Part shown: positions 26,529 to 35,104 of the stretch, piece after piece
Numbering within the stretch: the first letter of the stretch is position 1
Layout of the letters: each line of letters begins with the position of its first letter
NCBI GenBank assembly: GCA_963766005.1
Contig: CAVXYG010000004.1
Location: forward strand, 62,001 to 126,000
Length of the DNA stretch: 64,000 bases
From: CAVXYG01 sp963766005
GTDB lineage: Bacteria > Actinomycetota > Actinomycetes > S36-B12 > GCA-2699445
Direction: 5' to 3'
Position numbers and translations under genes: made by a program
The notes under the pieces: generated by a model
What the model was told of the DNA's origin: nothing
Database searches by the model: none
The model's input: only the letters and a program-made list of their open reading frames with translations

Positions 26529-26781
26529 CGACGACCTCCTGGTCCGTCCCGAGCGCATCCCGGGACACCCCAACGGTAGACGCCGCCGGTGCCGATTGCC
26601 GAAGCGCGCCGCAGCGGAGGCCGTGCATTGCGCGCTGAGCGCAACGCCCGTTTGCGCCAGGAGCACCGGCTGATGCCAGTGCCCGGCCAGTGCGTCGGGT
26701 GTGCTGAGCGGCGACGCCGCGGCGCTGGGGTACCGTGCTCGGAAGGCCCGTGCCAGATGCGCCCGTCCCAGGGAGGTCCGC

Positions 26782-26979
26782 TTGACGCCCCTCGCGTGGC
26801 TCGCGATCCCCGTGCTCGCCACCGCCGTCGCGGCGCTGGTGGTTCCGGCTGTCCTGCATCGGCGCAATCGCCCCTTGGCTCCCGCGGAACGCGCCGCACG
26901 GCTGCGGCGGGCGCTCGCACCGGACGACACCCCCGGGCCCTCCCGCCGCTCCGCAGCACCGGACGGCCCTGCCAGATGA
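26782..26979 (+). CDS. Small single-pass membrane protein
   Basis: A 65-residue protein starting at TTG 26782, placed 5 nt after GGGAGG. One hydrophobic helix (WLAIPVLATAVAALVVPAVL) is followed by a basic, Arg-rich cytoplasmic tail. Its stop overlaps the start of the PDZ protease gene as ATGA (26976-26979), which is the best evidence that it is a real gene and is coupled to it. No family recognised. Confidence 0.65.
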   Translation: MTPLAWLAIPVLATAVAALVVPAVLHRRNRPLAPAERAARLRRALAPDDTPGPSRRSAAPDGPAR

Positions 26980-28028
26980 CCGCGCAGGTCCGGCGGCAGC
27001 GGCTCTGGGCCCGAGCTGCGACACTGCTGTGTGCCGCGGTTGCGGTCGCGGCACTGGCACTGCCGGTGCCGTTCGTGACGACGCAGCCGGGGCCGGTCTT
27101 CGACCTCTACGGCGAGCAGGACGGCGAGCAGATCATCACGATCGAGGACGCCGCGACATACGCCACGCCGGGCCGGCTCGACATGGTGCTGGTCTCCGCC
27201 TTCGGCTCCACGGAGGGGATCGCGATCGGCAGGGCGGCCACCGCCTGGCTGCTGCCCTCGCGGACCGTCGAACCGCGCGATGTCCGCTTCCCGCCCGGTA
27301 CCGAGCCGGAGCAGGAGCAGCGCATCGAGCAGGCGGTCTTCGACGCCAGCGCGAGCACGGCGCTGGCGGCCACGGCCAACTACCTCGGCCGGCCCGTGGC
27401 AAGTCAGGCCCTGGTGTCCCAGGTGGAGCCCGGAGCCCCGGCGGCCGGCTCGCTGGAGTCCGGGGACATCATCACGGCCATCGACTCCACGACCGTGACC
27501 ACGAGTGCCGGCGTGCGGGCAGCGGTTGCCTCCGCCGAGGCGGGCAGCGACATCACCGTGGACTTCCTCCGCGACGGCACGGCGGAGACCGTCTCGATCG
27601 CGAGCGGGTCCCGCGGCGCCACGAGTTCGGCCTACCTCGGTGTGCTGGTCGTGGACAACTACACCTCCGACTTCGGCGCCGACGTTGCGCTGGACGGCAT
27701 CGGCGGCCCCAGCGCGGGGCTGGTGTTCACGCTGGCCATGGTGGATGCCATGACGCCGGAGCCGCTGCTCGACGGCCGCCACATCGCGGGAACCGGCACG
27801 ATCGATGCTCAGGGACGCGTCGGACCCATCGGCGGCGCGGACAAGAAGGCGGTGTCAGCGGCCGACGCTGGCGCGGAGTTGTTCGTCGTGCCCAAGGACA
27901 ACTGCGCCGACCTCGGCGGCCGGATCCCGGCGGGCCTGACGGTGGTTGCCGTGGACACGCTCGCGGCGGCGATAGACTCGATCATCGCGTGGCGGTCAGG
28001 GGATGGGGAACTGCCAACATGTTCGTAG
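26976..28028 (+). CDS. Membrane-anchored PDZ / Lon-type (S16) protease
   Basis: A 350-residue YlbL/Rv3194c-type protein. One N-terminal membrane anchor (about 12-32) precedes FVTTQPGPVFD, a PDZ domain (about 150-215) and a Lon-like proteolytic domain (about 220-345). The Ser-Lys dyad is visible: S246 in GGPSAGL and K291 in GADKKAVSAA. It faces the extracytoplasmic side in this family and probably trims membrane or secreted proteins. ATGA overlap with the small membrane gene; a 10-bp gap to the UPF0182 gene suggests one operon. Confidence 0.93.
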   Translation: MTAQVRRQRLWARAATLLCAAVAVAALALPVPFVTTQPGPVFDLYGEQDGEQIITIEDAATYATPGRLDMVLVSAFGSTEGIAIGRAATAWLLPSRTVEPRDVRFPPGTEPEQEQRIEQAVFDASASTALAATANYLGRPVASQALVSQVEPGAPAAGSLESGDIITAIDSTTVTTSAGVRAAVASAEAGSDITVDFLRDGTAETVSIASGSRGATSSAYLGVLVVDNYTSDFGADVALDGIGGPSAGLVFTLAMVDAMTPEPLLDGRHIAGTGTIDAQGRVGPIGGADKKAVSAADAGAELFVVPKDNCADLGGRIPAGLTVVAVDTLAAAIDSIIAWRSGDGELPTCS

Positions 28029-28038
28029 GTGAGGGATT

Positions 28039-30999
28039 GTGACATTCGGAATGCCGATGGACAGCAGCCAAGGCCCTGGCGGCGGCGGAGGTGGCGGGGT
28101 CGTCACCGGAGAGCCCCAGACGCCCCGCGGCCGAGTCCTCGTGCCGACGCTGCTGGTCCTGGGTGCACTCGTGATCGGCTGGGCGATCTTCGCGGGGATC
28201 TACTCCGACTGGCTGTGGTATTCCTCGGTGGAGAAGACGCAGGCCTTCCGAGTCCGCATCGTCACCCAGATCGGCATGTTCGTCGTCTTCGGCGGCGTCA
28301 TGGCCCTCACCCTGTTGGCCACCATGTGGGTTGCCTACCGCTCCAGGCCGGCGTTCGCGAACCTGACTGCGGAGCAGGCATCGCTGGAGCGCTATCGGAT
28401 CTCGGTCGAGCCGTTCCGCCGCTGGCTGGCGATCGGGTTGTCCAGCCTGTTCGGTCTCATGACCGGGTTGTCGGCCACAGCAGAATGGGCAACCTACAAG
28501 CTGTGGCGCAACGGGCAGGACTTCGGCACCACCGACGCCCAGTTCGGCCTCGACGCGGGCTTCTTCGTCTTCACGCTGCCCTGGTTGCGGTTCCTCGTCG
28601 GCTTCTTCTTCGCCGTGACGATGCTGTCGCTCATGGCGGCGCTGGCTGTGCACTATCTGTACGGCGGAATCCGACTGCAGACCAACGGTCGCCGATTCAG
28701 CCGCGCGGCAGTGACACAGCTGTCGCTCATCGGTGGGGTGGCGCTGCTGCTGAAGGCAGGCGCCTACTGGCTGGACCGATACGAACTGACGGTGCAGAGC
28801 AAGCCGCTGGTGCCCGGCTTCACGGGCTTGTCCTACACCGACGTCAACGCGGTGCTGCCCGGGCGTACGATCCTGGCCGCCGCCGCTGTCATCGTGGCGC
28901 TGCTGTTCGTTGTTTCCGCCATTCGCGGCTCGTTCGGGCTACCGGTGATCGGGCTGGCGCTGCTGCTGGCCACGTCGCTGGTCATCGGTTGGGCCTATCC
29001 GGCCTTCGTGCAGTATTTCCAGGTCCGGCCCACCGAGCTGGAGCGCGAGGCACCCTTCATCGACCGCAACATCCAGGCGACCCTGACCGCCTACGATCTC
29101 GACGACGTGGAGCGCACCGAGTACCCCGGCAACGAGGTGGCCAGCATCGAGGCCGTCATCGAGGAACGCGGCACGCTGGACGCCACCCGGCTGCTCGACC
29201 CGGCGGTCGTCAGCCCGACGTTCCGCCAGTTGCAGCAGATCCGCGGGTTCTATGCCTTCCCAGACACCCTGGATGTCGACCGCTACACGGTGGACGGAGG
29301 CAAGCGCGGGATGATCGTCGCGGTCCGTGAGCTGGACCTGGAGGGCCTGCCGGTCGGGCAGCGGAACTGGACCAACGACACCACGGTCTTCACCCACGGC
29401 TTCGGCATGGTCGCGGCGTACGACAACACCGCACGGTCCGGCGGCCAGCCTCTGTTCTCCGAGTCCGATATCCCGCCGGAGGGCGTCCTGGATATCGAGG
29501 AGCCCCGGATCTACTTCGGCGAGGCCTCGCCGCAGTACTCGATCATCGGCGCACCGGCGGGAACCCCCCCGCAGGAATTCGACTTCCCGGACGACTCCAG
29601 CCCAAACGGCCAGCGCAACAACACCTATACCGGCTCCGGCGGCGCCCCGGTCGGCTCCCTGTTCAACAAGCTGGTCTTCGCGACCACGTTCCAGGACACC
29701 AACATCCTGCTGTCGGATCGCGTGAACTCGGAGTCGCGCATCCTGTGGGACCGTGACCCGCAGCTGCGCGTCAGCAAGGTGGCGCCCTGGCTGTCGCTCG
29801 ACGGCGATCCGTACCCGGTGGTCGTGGACGGTCGTATCAAGTGGATCGTGGACGGCTTCACCACGAGCAACCAGTACCCGAACGCGGCGCGGACGTCGCT
29901 GGTCGATGCGACCAGCGACTCCATCACCACCCGGACCGGAGGGTCGATCGCTGCGGCGCGCGAGCGCATCAACTACATGCGCAACTCCGTGAAGGCCACG
30001 GTCGATGCCTACGACGGCACGGTCACCCTCTACGCCTGGGATCCCGACGATCCGGTGCTGGCCGCGTGGAGCAGGACGTTCCCGGATCTGATCGAGGATC
30101 GCGGCGAGATGCCCGAAGAGCTGCTGTCCCACGTGCGCTACCCGGAGGACATGTTCAAGGTGCAGCGGACGATCTACAGCCGCTACCACGTGCAGGATGC
30201 CTCGGCCTTCTACTCCGGCCAGGACTTCTGGATCATCCCCAACGACCCGACCCAGCCGACGTCGGAGTCGCTGCAGCCGCCGTACTACCTCACGCTGCAG
30301 ATGCCGGGCACCGAGCAGCCGTCGTTCTCGTTGACGACCGCGTTCTCGCCAAGCCGTCGCCAGACCCTGGCGGCGTTCATGGCCGTGGACAGCGACCCCG
30401 GTGAGGGCTACGGCACGATCCGTGTACTGCAGTTGCCGCGCAACACCACCATTCCGGGTCCGACGCAGGTGCAGAACAACTTCGAGTCCGACCCAGTGGT
30501 CGCCCAACAGTTGTCGCTGCTGCGGCGCGGCGGATCGGATGTGGTGCTCGGCAACCTGCTCAGCCTCCCGGTTGCCAGCGGGATGCTCTATGTCGAGCCG
30601 GTGTACGTCCAGGCGGCGGGGGAGCAGGGCTTCCCGCTGCTGCGGAAGGTGCTCGTCGGCTACGGCCAGCGGGTTGCGATGGAGGACACGCTGCTGCAGG
30701 CGCTCGAGCGGGTCTTCGACGGCACCGTGCCCGACGGCGGTACCGGGACTCCTCCGCCCACGGACGGCAGCGATCCGCAGGCTGCCCTGACCCAGGCGCT
30801 GCTGGACGCGCAGGCCGCCTACGACGAGGGGCAGGCGGCCCTGGCTGCCGGCGACTTCGGAGCCTACGGCGATGCCCAGGAGCGGCTGAAGGCGGCGTTG
30901 GATCGAGCGGCTACCGCGCAGGCCCAGCTCACCGGCGAGCCGGAGCTGGCAGAGGAGCCAGTTGAGGAGCCGCTGCCGGAGGAGGAAGCCGCGGCGTAG
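28039..30999 (+). CDS. UPF0182 large membrane protein
   Basis: A 986-residue UPF0182 (Rv3193c-type) protein. After a Gly-rich start come about seven membrane helices (residues 30-330). A long extracytoplasmic domain follows, with the family segments NDTTVFTHGFGMVAAY, ESRILWDRDP and RINYMRNSVKATVDAY. The C-terminal ~80 residues are an Ala/Gln/Glu-rich coiled coil. GTG 28039 is preceded by GTGAGGGA. It is cotranscribed with the PDZ-Lon protease, a pairing seen across actinobacteria. The function is not known. Confidence 0.94.
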   Translation: MTFGMPMDSSQGPGGGGGGGVVTGEPQTPRGRVLVPTLLVLGALVIGWAIFAGIYSDWLWYSSVEKTQAFRVRIVTQIGMFVVFGGVMALTLLATMWVAYRSRPAFANLTAEQASLERYRISVEPFRRWLAIGLSSLFGLMTGLSATAEWATYKLWRNGQDFGTTDAQFGLDAGFFVFTLPWLRFLVGFFFAVTMLSLMAALAVHYLYGGIRLQTNGRRFSRAAVTQLSLIGGVALLLKAGAYWLDRYELTVQSKPLVPGFTGLSYTDVNAVLPGRTILAAAAVIVALLFVVSAIRGSFGLPVIGLALLLATSLVIGWAYPAFVQYFQVRPTELEREAPFIDRNIQATLTAYDLDDVERTEYPGNEVASIEAVIEERGTLDATRLLDPAVVSPTFRQLQQIRGFYAFPDTLDVDRYTVDGGKRGMIVAVRELDLEGLPVGQRNWTNDTTVFTHGFGMVAAYDNTARSGGQPLFSESDIPPEGVLDIEEPRIYFGEASPQYSIIGAPAGTPPQEFDFPDDSSPNGQRNNTYTGSGGAPVGSLFNKLVFATTFQDTNILLSDRVNSESRILWDRDPQLRVSKVAPWLSLDGDPYPVVVDGRIKWIVDGFTTSNQYPNAARTSLVDATSDSITTRTGGSIAAARERINYMRNSVKATVDAYDGTVTLYAWDPDDPVLAAWSRTFPDLIEDRGEMPEELLSHVRYPEDMFKVQRTIYSRYHVQDASAFYSGQDFWIIPNDPTQPTSESLQPPYYLTLQMPGTEQPSFSLTTAFSPSRRQTLAAFMAVDSDPGEGYGTIRVLQLPRNTTIPGPTQVQNNFESDPVVAQQLSLLRRGGSDVVLGNLLSLPVASGMLYVEPVYVQAAGEQGFPLLRKVLVGYGQRVAMEDTLLQALERVFDGTVPDGGTGTPPPTDGSDPQAALTQALLDAQAAYDEGQAALAAGDFGAYGDAQERLKAALDRAATAQAQLTGEPELAEEPVEEPLPEEEAAA

Positions 31000-31014
31000 C
31001 GACGCTGAGGTCCA

Positions 31015-31056
31015 CTGCCCGCCCCGGGTGCCCATGTCGGCACCTGTGGCGGGCAG
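31015..31056 (+). terminator. Strong hairpin after the UPF0182 gene
   Basis: CTGCCCGCC (31015-31023) pairs with GGCGGGCAG (31048-31056), and an inner GGTGCC/GGCACC stem surrounds a 6-nt loop. It lies 16 nt after the stop. No long U-tract, as is usual in high-GC actinobacteria. Confidence 0.7.
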
Positions 31057-31111
31057 TTGCGGATGCGGGGTCGAGGGCTTGGCCAGCCCGGTCCGGTGGT
31101 TGAATCCGGTT

Positions 31112-31462
31112 GTGAGGCGCACCCTGCTGTTCTCCTACGGGACCCTTCGGCTACCGGAGGTGCAACGGGCCACGTTCGGCATGGAGGTGCCGGGGGAGCC
31201 GGACGAGGTCGTGGGCCACCGTCTGGTGGACGTCACCATTGACGATGCCGAGGTCGTCGCGCTGAGCGGCTCCGCGATCCACCCGGCGCTGGTTCCCGAT
31301 CCCAGCCCCGAGGCCGCTGTCATCGGTACGGTTTTCGCTGTGACCGACGAGCAGTTGGCGCGGGCCGACGAGTACGAGGTGGAGGCCTATCACCGAATCA
31401 AGGTCCGGCTGCGGTCCGGGCGCAGTGCGTGGGTGTTCGCGCTGCGCCAAGGGCCGGTCTAG
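31112..31462 (+). CDS. Gamma-glutamylcyclotransferase-like (AIG2) protein
   Basis: A 116-residue GGCT/AIG2-fold protein. The substrate-loop signature LLFSYGTLRLPEVQ is at the N-terminus, and ARADEYEVEAYHRIKVRL carries the catalytic-type Glu. It probably acts on gamma-glutamyl amines or peptides. GTG 31112 places the FSYGTL motif at the family position; a TTG at 31100 or an upstream ATG are less likely. Confidence 0.85.
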   Translation: MRRTLLFSYGTLRLPEVQRATFGMEVPGEPDEVVGHRLVDVTIDDAEVVALSGSAIHPALVPDPSPEAAVIGTVFAVTDEQLARADEYEVEAYHRIKVRLRSGRSAWVFALRQGPV

Positions 31463-31483
31463 GAGTGCCTCGCCCGGGCGCGT

Positions 31484-31513
31484 TTGATCCTTGGGCGCGG
31501 GATCGGCTACAGT
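31484..31513 (+). promoter_or_regulatory. tRNA promoter (TTGATC-N18-TACAGT)
   Basis: A -35-like TTGATC (31484-31489) and a -10-like TACAGT (31508-31513), 18 bp apart, lie 19 nt before the mature tRNA. Confidence 0.6.
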
Positions 31514-31532
31514 GGGGGAGCCGCAAGGCCAT

Positions 31533-31609
31533 CGCGGGGTGGAGCAGTTCGGTAGCTCGCTGGGCTCATAACCCAGAGGTCGCAGGTTCAAATCCTGCCC
31601 CCGCTACCA
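31533..31609 (+). tRNA. Initiator tRNA-fMet (anticodon CAT)
   Basis: A 77-nt cloverleaf with encoded CCA. The anticodon is CAT in GGGCTCATAACCC, and the three G-C pairs below the loop are the initiator hallmark. Position 1 (C) does not pair with position 72 (U), which blocks elongator use; other acceptor pairs are intact. T-arm: GGTTCAAATCC. Confidence 0.98.
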
Positions 31610-31626
31610 GTGTCGTAGCAGGTCAG

Positions 31627-31658
31627 AGGCCAGTTCCCGGGAGACCGGGGACTGGCCT
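31627..31658 (+). terminator. Strong hairpin after the tRNA
   Basis: AGGCCAGTTCCCGG pairs with CCGGGGACTGGCCT across a GAGA loop: a 14-bp stem with one G-U pair, starting 17 nt after the tRNA CCA end. Confidence 0.8.
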
Positions 31659-32163
31659 TCTGGCGTTGATGTCCGCAGCGGACGCCGGCGTGTCGCCTGG
31701 AACGAGCCCGAACAGAGGCGCACAGCGAGCTCCGCGGTGGGCGGCTCGGAGGTGGCAGCTGGCTGCGTCCACGAGCTCAGGGCACAGGGCCGGCACCAGG
31801 AATGGGGACCCGCTGGGCGATCGGCGGCCTGAGGGGCCAAGCGGAAGCCCAACCCCTCTGGCGTCGATTGCGCGAAACCTACGTTGGCTACGTGGACAGG
31901 GACACAGGACCGACGTCGGAGGGTTTGTGGCTCGACGCCCAGGAACACGCCGGCACGCACATCGGCACCACGCCCATGCACACGATCTTCCTGGAGTTGC
32001 AGGAGCCCAATCCGAACCTCGGCCCGAGGGGCGCCCGGGAACCCCCAGGGAGGCTGACCGGCCGACCGGCACGCCGGGGGATGGGCGGCGGCCGAAATGC
32101 GCTGGGCATACCGCGGGGCGGTCGGCTCGCTGGATGGTTCCGGGGCGGTTGCGCGCGTCCGCG
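31659..32163. other. Gene-free stretch, probably decayed
   Basis: About 500 bp downstream of the tRNA with only low-quality frames. It is followed directly by three recognisable gene fragments, so it is probably part of the same decayed zone. No copy of the tRNA 3' end was noticed. Confidence 0.45.
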
Positions 32164-32296
32164 GTCAACCACTGCTCTCAGATCCCGCGGTGGGTGTGCT
32201 GAGGAGGAGTCGGGTCCACAGCTCGGTCAGCAGCCAGGCGTAGCGGTCGGGTCCCCAGCCCTGTTGTGCCAGGAGCAGGTAGTAGTCGGGGCACCC
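32164..32296 (-). pseudogene. TetR-regulator C-terminal fragment
   Basis: About 43 codons ending in a stop at 32164-32166 read CPDYYLLLAQQGWGPDRYAW then LLTELWTRLLLS. The GW-x-PDRY-x-W pattern is common near the end of TetR regulators. The fragment abuts the transposase fragment at about 32294, so the gene was probably cut there. Assignment is by motif resemblance only. Confidence 0.5.
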
Positions 32297-32463
32297 TGGC
32301 CGACGGCTGGGCCTACTGCCGCTGCTCCGCATCAACCCAGCAGCGCGACGCCGCCCTGCCCGGCTGGCTGCACTACTGCAATCAGCACCGCGCCCACAGC
32401 GCGACCGGAGGCAAGCCCCCCATCACCAGGCTGAGCAGCGTCCCTGGACATCACACCTGGTAG
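32293..32463 (+). pseudogene. Transposase C-terminal fragment (IS481/IS3-type integrase core)
   Basis: About 56 codons read LADGWAYCR...RDAALPGWLHYCNQHR then AHSATGGKPPITRL and end in TAG at 32461. This matches the end of the DDE integrase core of IS481-like transposases (GWAY...LPGWLHxYNxHRPHSAL). The catalytic residues and the rest of the element are missing, and no terminal repeats were seen. Confidence 0.8.
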
Positions 32464-32478
32464 CGCCGCACGCTGTTC

Positions 32479-32678
32479 AGGCGGTGCCGCGCTGCGCCAG
32501 GTCGGTGATGTCCACCTCGGGCACCCCGCGGGCCGTTGCCGCGATGGGCGCCACCTCGGGGTGCTGCCCTCCACCACCCCATCTCCGCGAACCTGCGCGC
32601 CGAGACCAGGACGCGGCGCTCGTAGGAGCCGACCGCCTCGTTGTACGACTCGACGGCGCCGTTCAGCGATTTGCCCAC
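32479..32678 (-). pseudogene. rmuC C-terminal fragment with frameshift
   Basis: The minus strand reads GKSLNGAVESYNEAVGSYER then RVLVSARRFAEMG, the conserved end of the DNA-recombination protein RmuC. The frame then breaks and the expected tail (EGSTP, then PRWTSPTW/VDITDLA-type codons) continues in another register to about 32479. The N-terminal ~80 percent of the gene is absent. Upstream of the first Lys the similarity stops. Confidence 0.7.
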
Positions 32679-32797
32679 CTTGCCGCTAGCCGCTCCCTCG
32701 GGTCATCGCTTCACTCGGTTCTGTTTGTCGCGGCGGACGGGCGCGAACGCGTGCGATCTGAGCGGGCCTCACAGCTTCTCAGCTGCGTCCCTACCGC

Positions 32798-33013
32798 CTA
32801 TCGCGCACGCTGGGGCAGGCACGGAGGCGCCCCAGGCTGACGCGGGAGGTCCGGGCAGGGCCCGACGATGTCGTGGACCGTCGTCGCGAACAGCGGGTCG
32901 ATCGGCATCTTCCACCAGTCGGTGCCGTGGTCCTCGAGATCGAACATCCGGCAGACGGTGGCGCCTTCGCCCACGACATCGGCTGTCGAAACGCAGGCGG
33001 ACTGGTCTAGCAT
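32798..33013 (-). CDS. Possible small hypothetical protein
   Basis: An open frame of 71 codons with protein-like composition in its middle (MFDLEDHGTDWWKMPIDPLF). No family recognised and no ribosome-binding site. It lies next to decayed fragments and may itself be a remnant. Low confidence. Confidence 0.25.
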   Translation of the reverse strand: MLDQSACVSTADVVGEGATVCRMFDLEDHGTDWWKMPIDPLFATTVHDIVGPCPDLPRQPGAPPCLPQRAR

Positions 33014-33039
33014 CTACCGTCGTGCAGGGGGTGCTCGCC

Positions 33040-33753
33040 ATGCGTTCACAGATGGTGTCCCGGCCGCGGGGCAAGTGGCTGCGATCGTACGCGCCGTGGG
33101 TCGCCGTGTCGGGTGCCGCGACGTTGGGAGCCGCGGCGCTCGAAGCCACGGGCTTCCATGGTCTGCAGCGCTTCCTCGGGCCGCTCCCCCCAGTGATCAC
33201 CGTGGCCACAGCCGGCGCGGCTGGCCTCGGGGCACTCATGTTCCTCGAGAGTCGGGGCTTCTGGCGATCCAGCACGCACTCGGAGGCAGTGCGAGGGATC
33301 GTCGTCGCCACCGCCGCGGCGGTCCCCTTCGCAGCCGTCGCCATCGGTGTCGACGTGACCCGCGGGTTCCCGAGGGACACCAACCTGGAGTGGCCCGAGG
33401 CTTGGCTGGCGTACCTGGCCATCGCGGTCATGGCGGAGACCGCGTTCCACCTGCTCCCGTTGACAGGTCTGGTCTGGCTGACACGCTCACACTTCACCGA
33501 CCTGCGCCTGGATAGGAGGGCGTGGACCCTGATCCTGACGACAGCCGCCGTCGAACCCGTCGCACAAGTGGCCTTGGGGTCGGCGCAGCGAGGCTTCGTG
33601 GTTCCCCACGTCTTCATCATCGGCGTGGTGCAACTCCTCCTGCTGCGACGCTACGGGTACCTGTCGATGCTGTGCTTCCGCCTCAGCTACTACTTGATCT
33701 GGCATGTTCTCTGGGGCCGGGCCCGGCTGGCGCTGCTGTTCTCGTGCGGATGA
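33040..33753 (+). CDS. Polytopic membrane protein, unknown family
   Basis: A 237-residue protein with about six hydrophobic helices. Notable segments are AYLAIAVMAETAFHLLPLTG, with a Glu and His within membrane helices as in some intramembrane proteases or transporters, and FRLSYYLIWHVLWG near the C-terminus. The start is ATG 33040 after AGGGG, with GTG 33031 as an alternative. It stands alone between the remnant zone and the oxidase operon. I cannot name a family. Confidence 0.7.
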   Translation: MRSQMVSRPRGKWLRSYAPWVAVSGAATLGAAALEATGFHGLQRFLGPLPPVITVATAGAAGLGALMFLESRGFWRSSTHSEAVRGIVVATAAAVPFAAVAIGVDVTRGFPRDTNLEWPEAWLAYLAIAVMAETAFHLLPLTGLVWLTRSHFTDLRLDRRAWTLILTTAAVEPVAQVALGSAQRGFVVPHVFIIGVVQLLLLRRYGYLSMLCFRLSYYLIWHVLWGRARLALLFSCG

Positions 33754-34065
33754 GCGACGTCACCGACCGCGGCGCAGTCCAGCACCACCCGCTGACGATC
33801 CGGCGAGCTGGCGGCCTGCGGGCCCGGCCCCGAGCCCGCACCCGAATCAGGGTGTCAGACGATCTGCTGTGCGGTGCCGCCCCAGAAGACTCCGGCACGC
33901 AGTGCGGTGGCCGGACACGGCTGCGGTGAGGAGCGCGTTGATCCGCTCCCTACGCGTGCGGGCGCCCAGCGGGATGGCGCCCAGAGACTCGTCGGGGCCG
34001 GCGCTGCTCGGCTCCCTTGGGCACGATCGCGGCAGGCGGCGCACACGGTATCCCGGTGCCCGGCC
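33754..34065. other. Intergenic; possible coding remnant on minus strand
   Basis: About 310 bp. Minus-strand codons near 33847-33950 read ARTRRERINALLTAAVSGHR, which looks protein-like but is not recognised. No intact gene. Confidence 0.35.
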
Positions 34066-35067
34066 TCACCCGGGAGGGGAAGGCCGGTGCGCCGAGCCGT
34101 CGGACCGGGAGCCGGTGAGGGCATCGCCCAACCGTCTCCCCGAAAGCCATGCGGCCTCGATGCGCGGCCGGTCGCTCCAGCCGTCGCCGCACAGCCCAAC
34201 GCCGTCGGACAGGAGAAAGGGCGCGTGGCGCGGCTGTGTCGGCTGCGCGTAGGTCCAGCGCTGCACCATGCTCCACTCCGGTTCCGCATCGAATCCCAAT
34301 GCCCGCTGCACGTCGGCGATCATCGCCGGTGCTGCAGCGTCCGGGTCGTGCAGGTGCTGGCGGGCGAAGTCCTCCACGGCGTGGGCCACGAGGACCGGTG
34401 CGTCGTCACCGCGCCGTCGGCCGTCATCGGCGATCCACTGCAGCGTCGAACGGCCCGAGACGAAGACGCCGTCGATGTCCGGCCAGATTCGTGCCGGCCA
34501 CCGCGCGGCCAACGCCAAGGACGGCCGCCAGCGGTGGTGCGCAGCGTCGCGCACCCGGGCAAGCCCCTCACCCAGCAACGGCCGTGCCTGGGGGTCGGGC
34601 ATCGCCAGGACGACCGCGGCAGCCGTGACACCGTCGACGACGGGGCCAGCGCTCACCGAACGGGCCGCCCGTTGCTCGATCGTCAGCCCTTCGGCCAGGT
34701 CATCCACCAGGGAGCGCAGCCCGGCTTTGGCCGCCCACCGCTGCGGACCGGGCCTGATCTCGCCCAGGCCGTCGCCGTCGGAGGTGTGGAAGCGATCGGT
34801 CCAGACCCGTGCCAGCCCGCGCCGGGCCCAATCGGCGGCCTGCTGCGCGAACTCGTCCTCGCGCACCGTGAAGTACGAGGCGCCCAGATCGATCGGGCGT
34901 CCGTCGAGCATGCGGACTGCCATCCGGCCGCCCAGCCGGCGACCCCGGTCCAGCACCCGGACCACCACGCCGGCGCGATGCAGGGCCGCCGCGCAACTGA
35001 TGCCGGCGATCCCGCCGCCGACGACGATGACGGGCAACGGCTCCTCGGTCGAGTTCGTCATGGGCAT
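34066..35067 (-). CDS. FAD-dependent oxidoreductase (renalase/amine-oxidase-like)
   Basis: A 333-residue flavoprotein. The N-terminal dinucleotide fold is VIVVGGGIAGISCAAALHRA, with the FAD-ribose Glu/Asp position at VRVLDRGRRLGGRM, then DLGASYFTVRE. The C-terminal LCGDGWSDRPRIEAAWLSGR is the FAD-closing motif. The overall layout resembles the NAD(P)/FAD-dependent renalase-like family. The start is ATG 35067 (a second ATG is at 35061), with GGATGGAG upstream. It is the last of three leftward genes; the 37-bp gap suggests an operon with DUF6544 and the acyl-CoA synthetase. Confidence 0.88.
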   Translation of the reverse strand: MPMTNSTEEPLPVIVVGGGIAGISCAAALHRAGVVVRVLDRGRRLGGRMAVRMLDGRPIDLGASYFTVREDEFAQQAADWARRGLARVWTDRFHTSDGDGLGEIRPGPQRWAAKAGLRSLVDDLAEGLTIEQRAARSVSAGPVVDGVTAAAVVLAMPDPQARPLLGEGLARVRDAAHHRWRPSLALAARWPARIWPDIDGVFVSGRSTLQWIADDGRRRGDDAPVLVAHAVEDFARQHLHDPDAAAPAMIADVQRALGFDAEPEWSMVQRWTYAQPTQPRHAPFLLSDGVGLCGDGWSDRPRIEAAWLSGRRLGDALTGSRSDGSAHRPSPPG

Positions 35068-35104
35068 GGCTCCATCCCTACCGCCGGGTGTTCCTTCGCG
35101 GGAC

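Noticed and set aside
26529..27782. Upstream extension of the DUF2342 protease frame
   Set aside because: Antisense to the PDZ-Lon gene; the AGGAGG-preceded ATG 26528 is the clear start.
28939..31122. 727-codon minus-strand frame opposite the UPF0182 gene
   Set aside because: Shadow frame; the sense strand encodes a well-conserved family.
31533..33040. Possible integrated island with att repeats at the tRNA
   Set aside because: No second copy of the tRNA 3' end was noticed downstream and no integrase is present here, so an att pair cannot be claimed.
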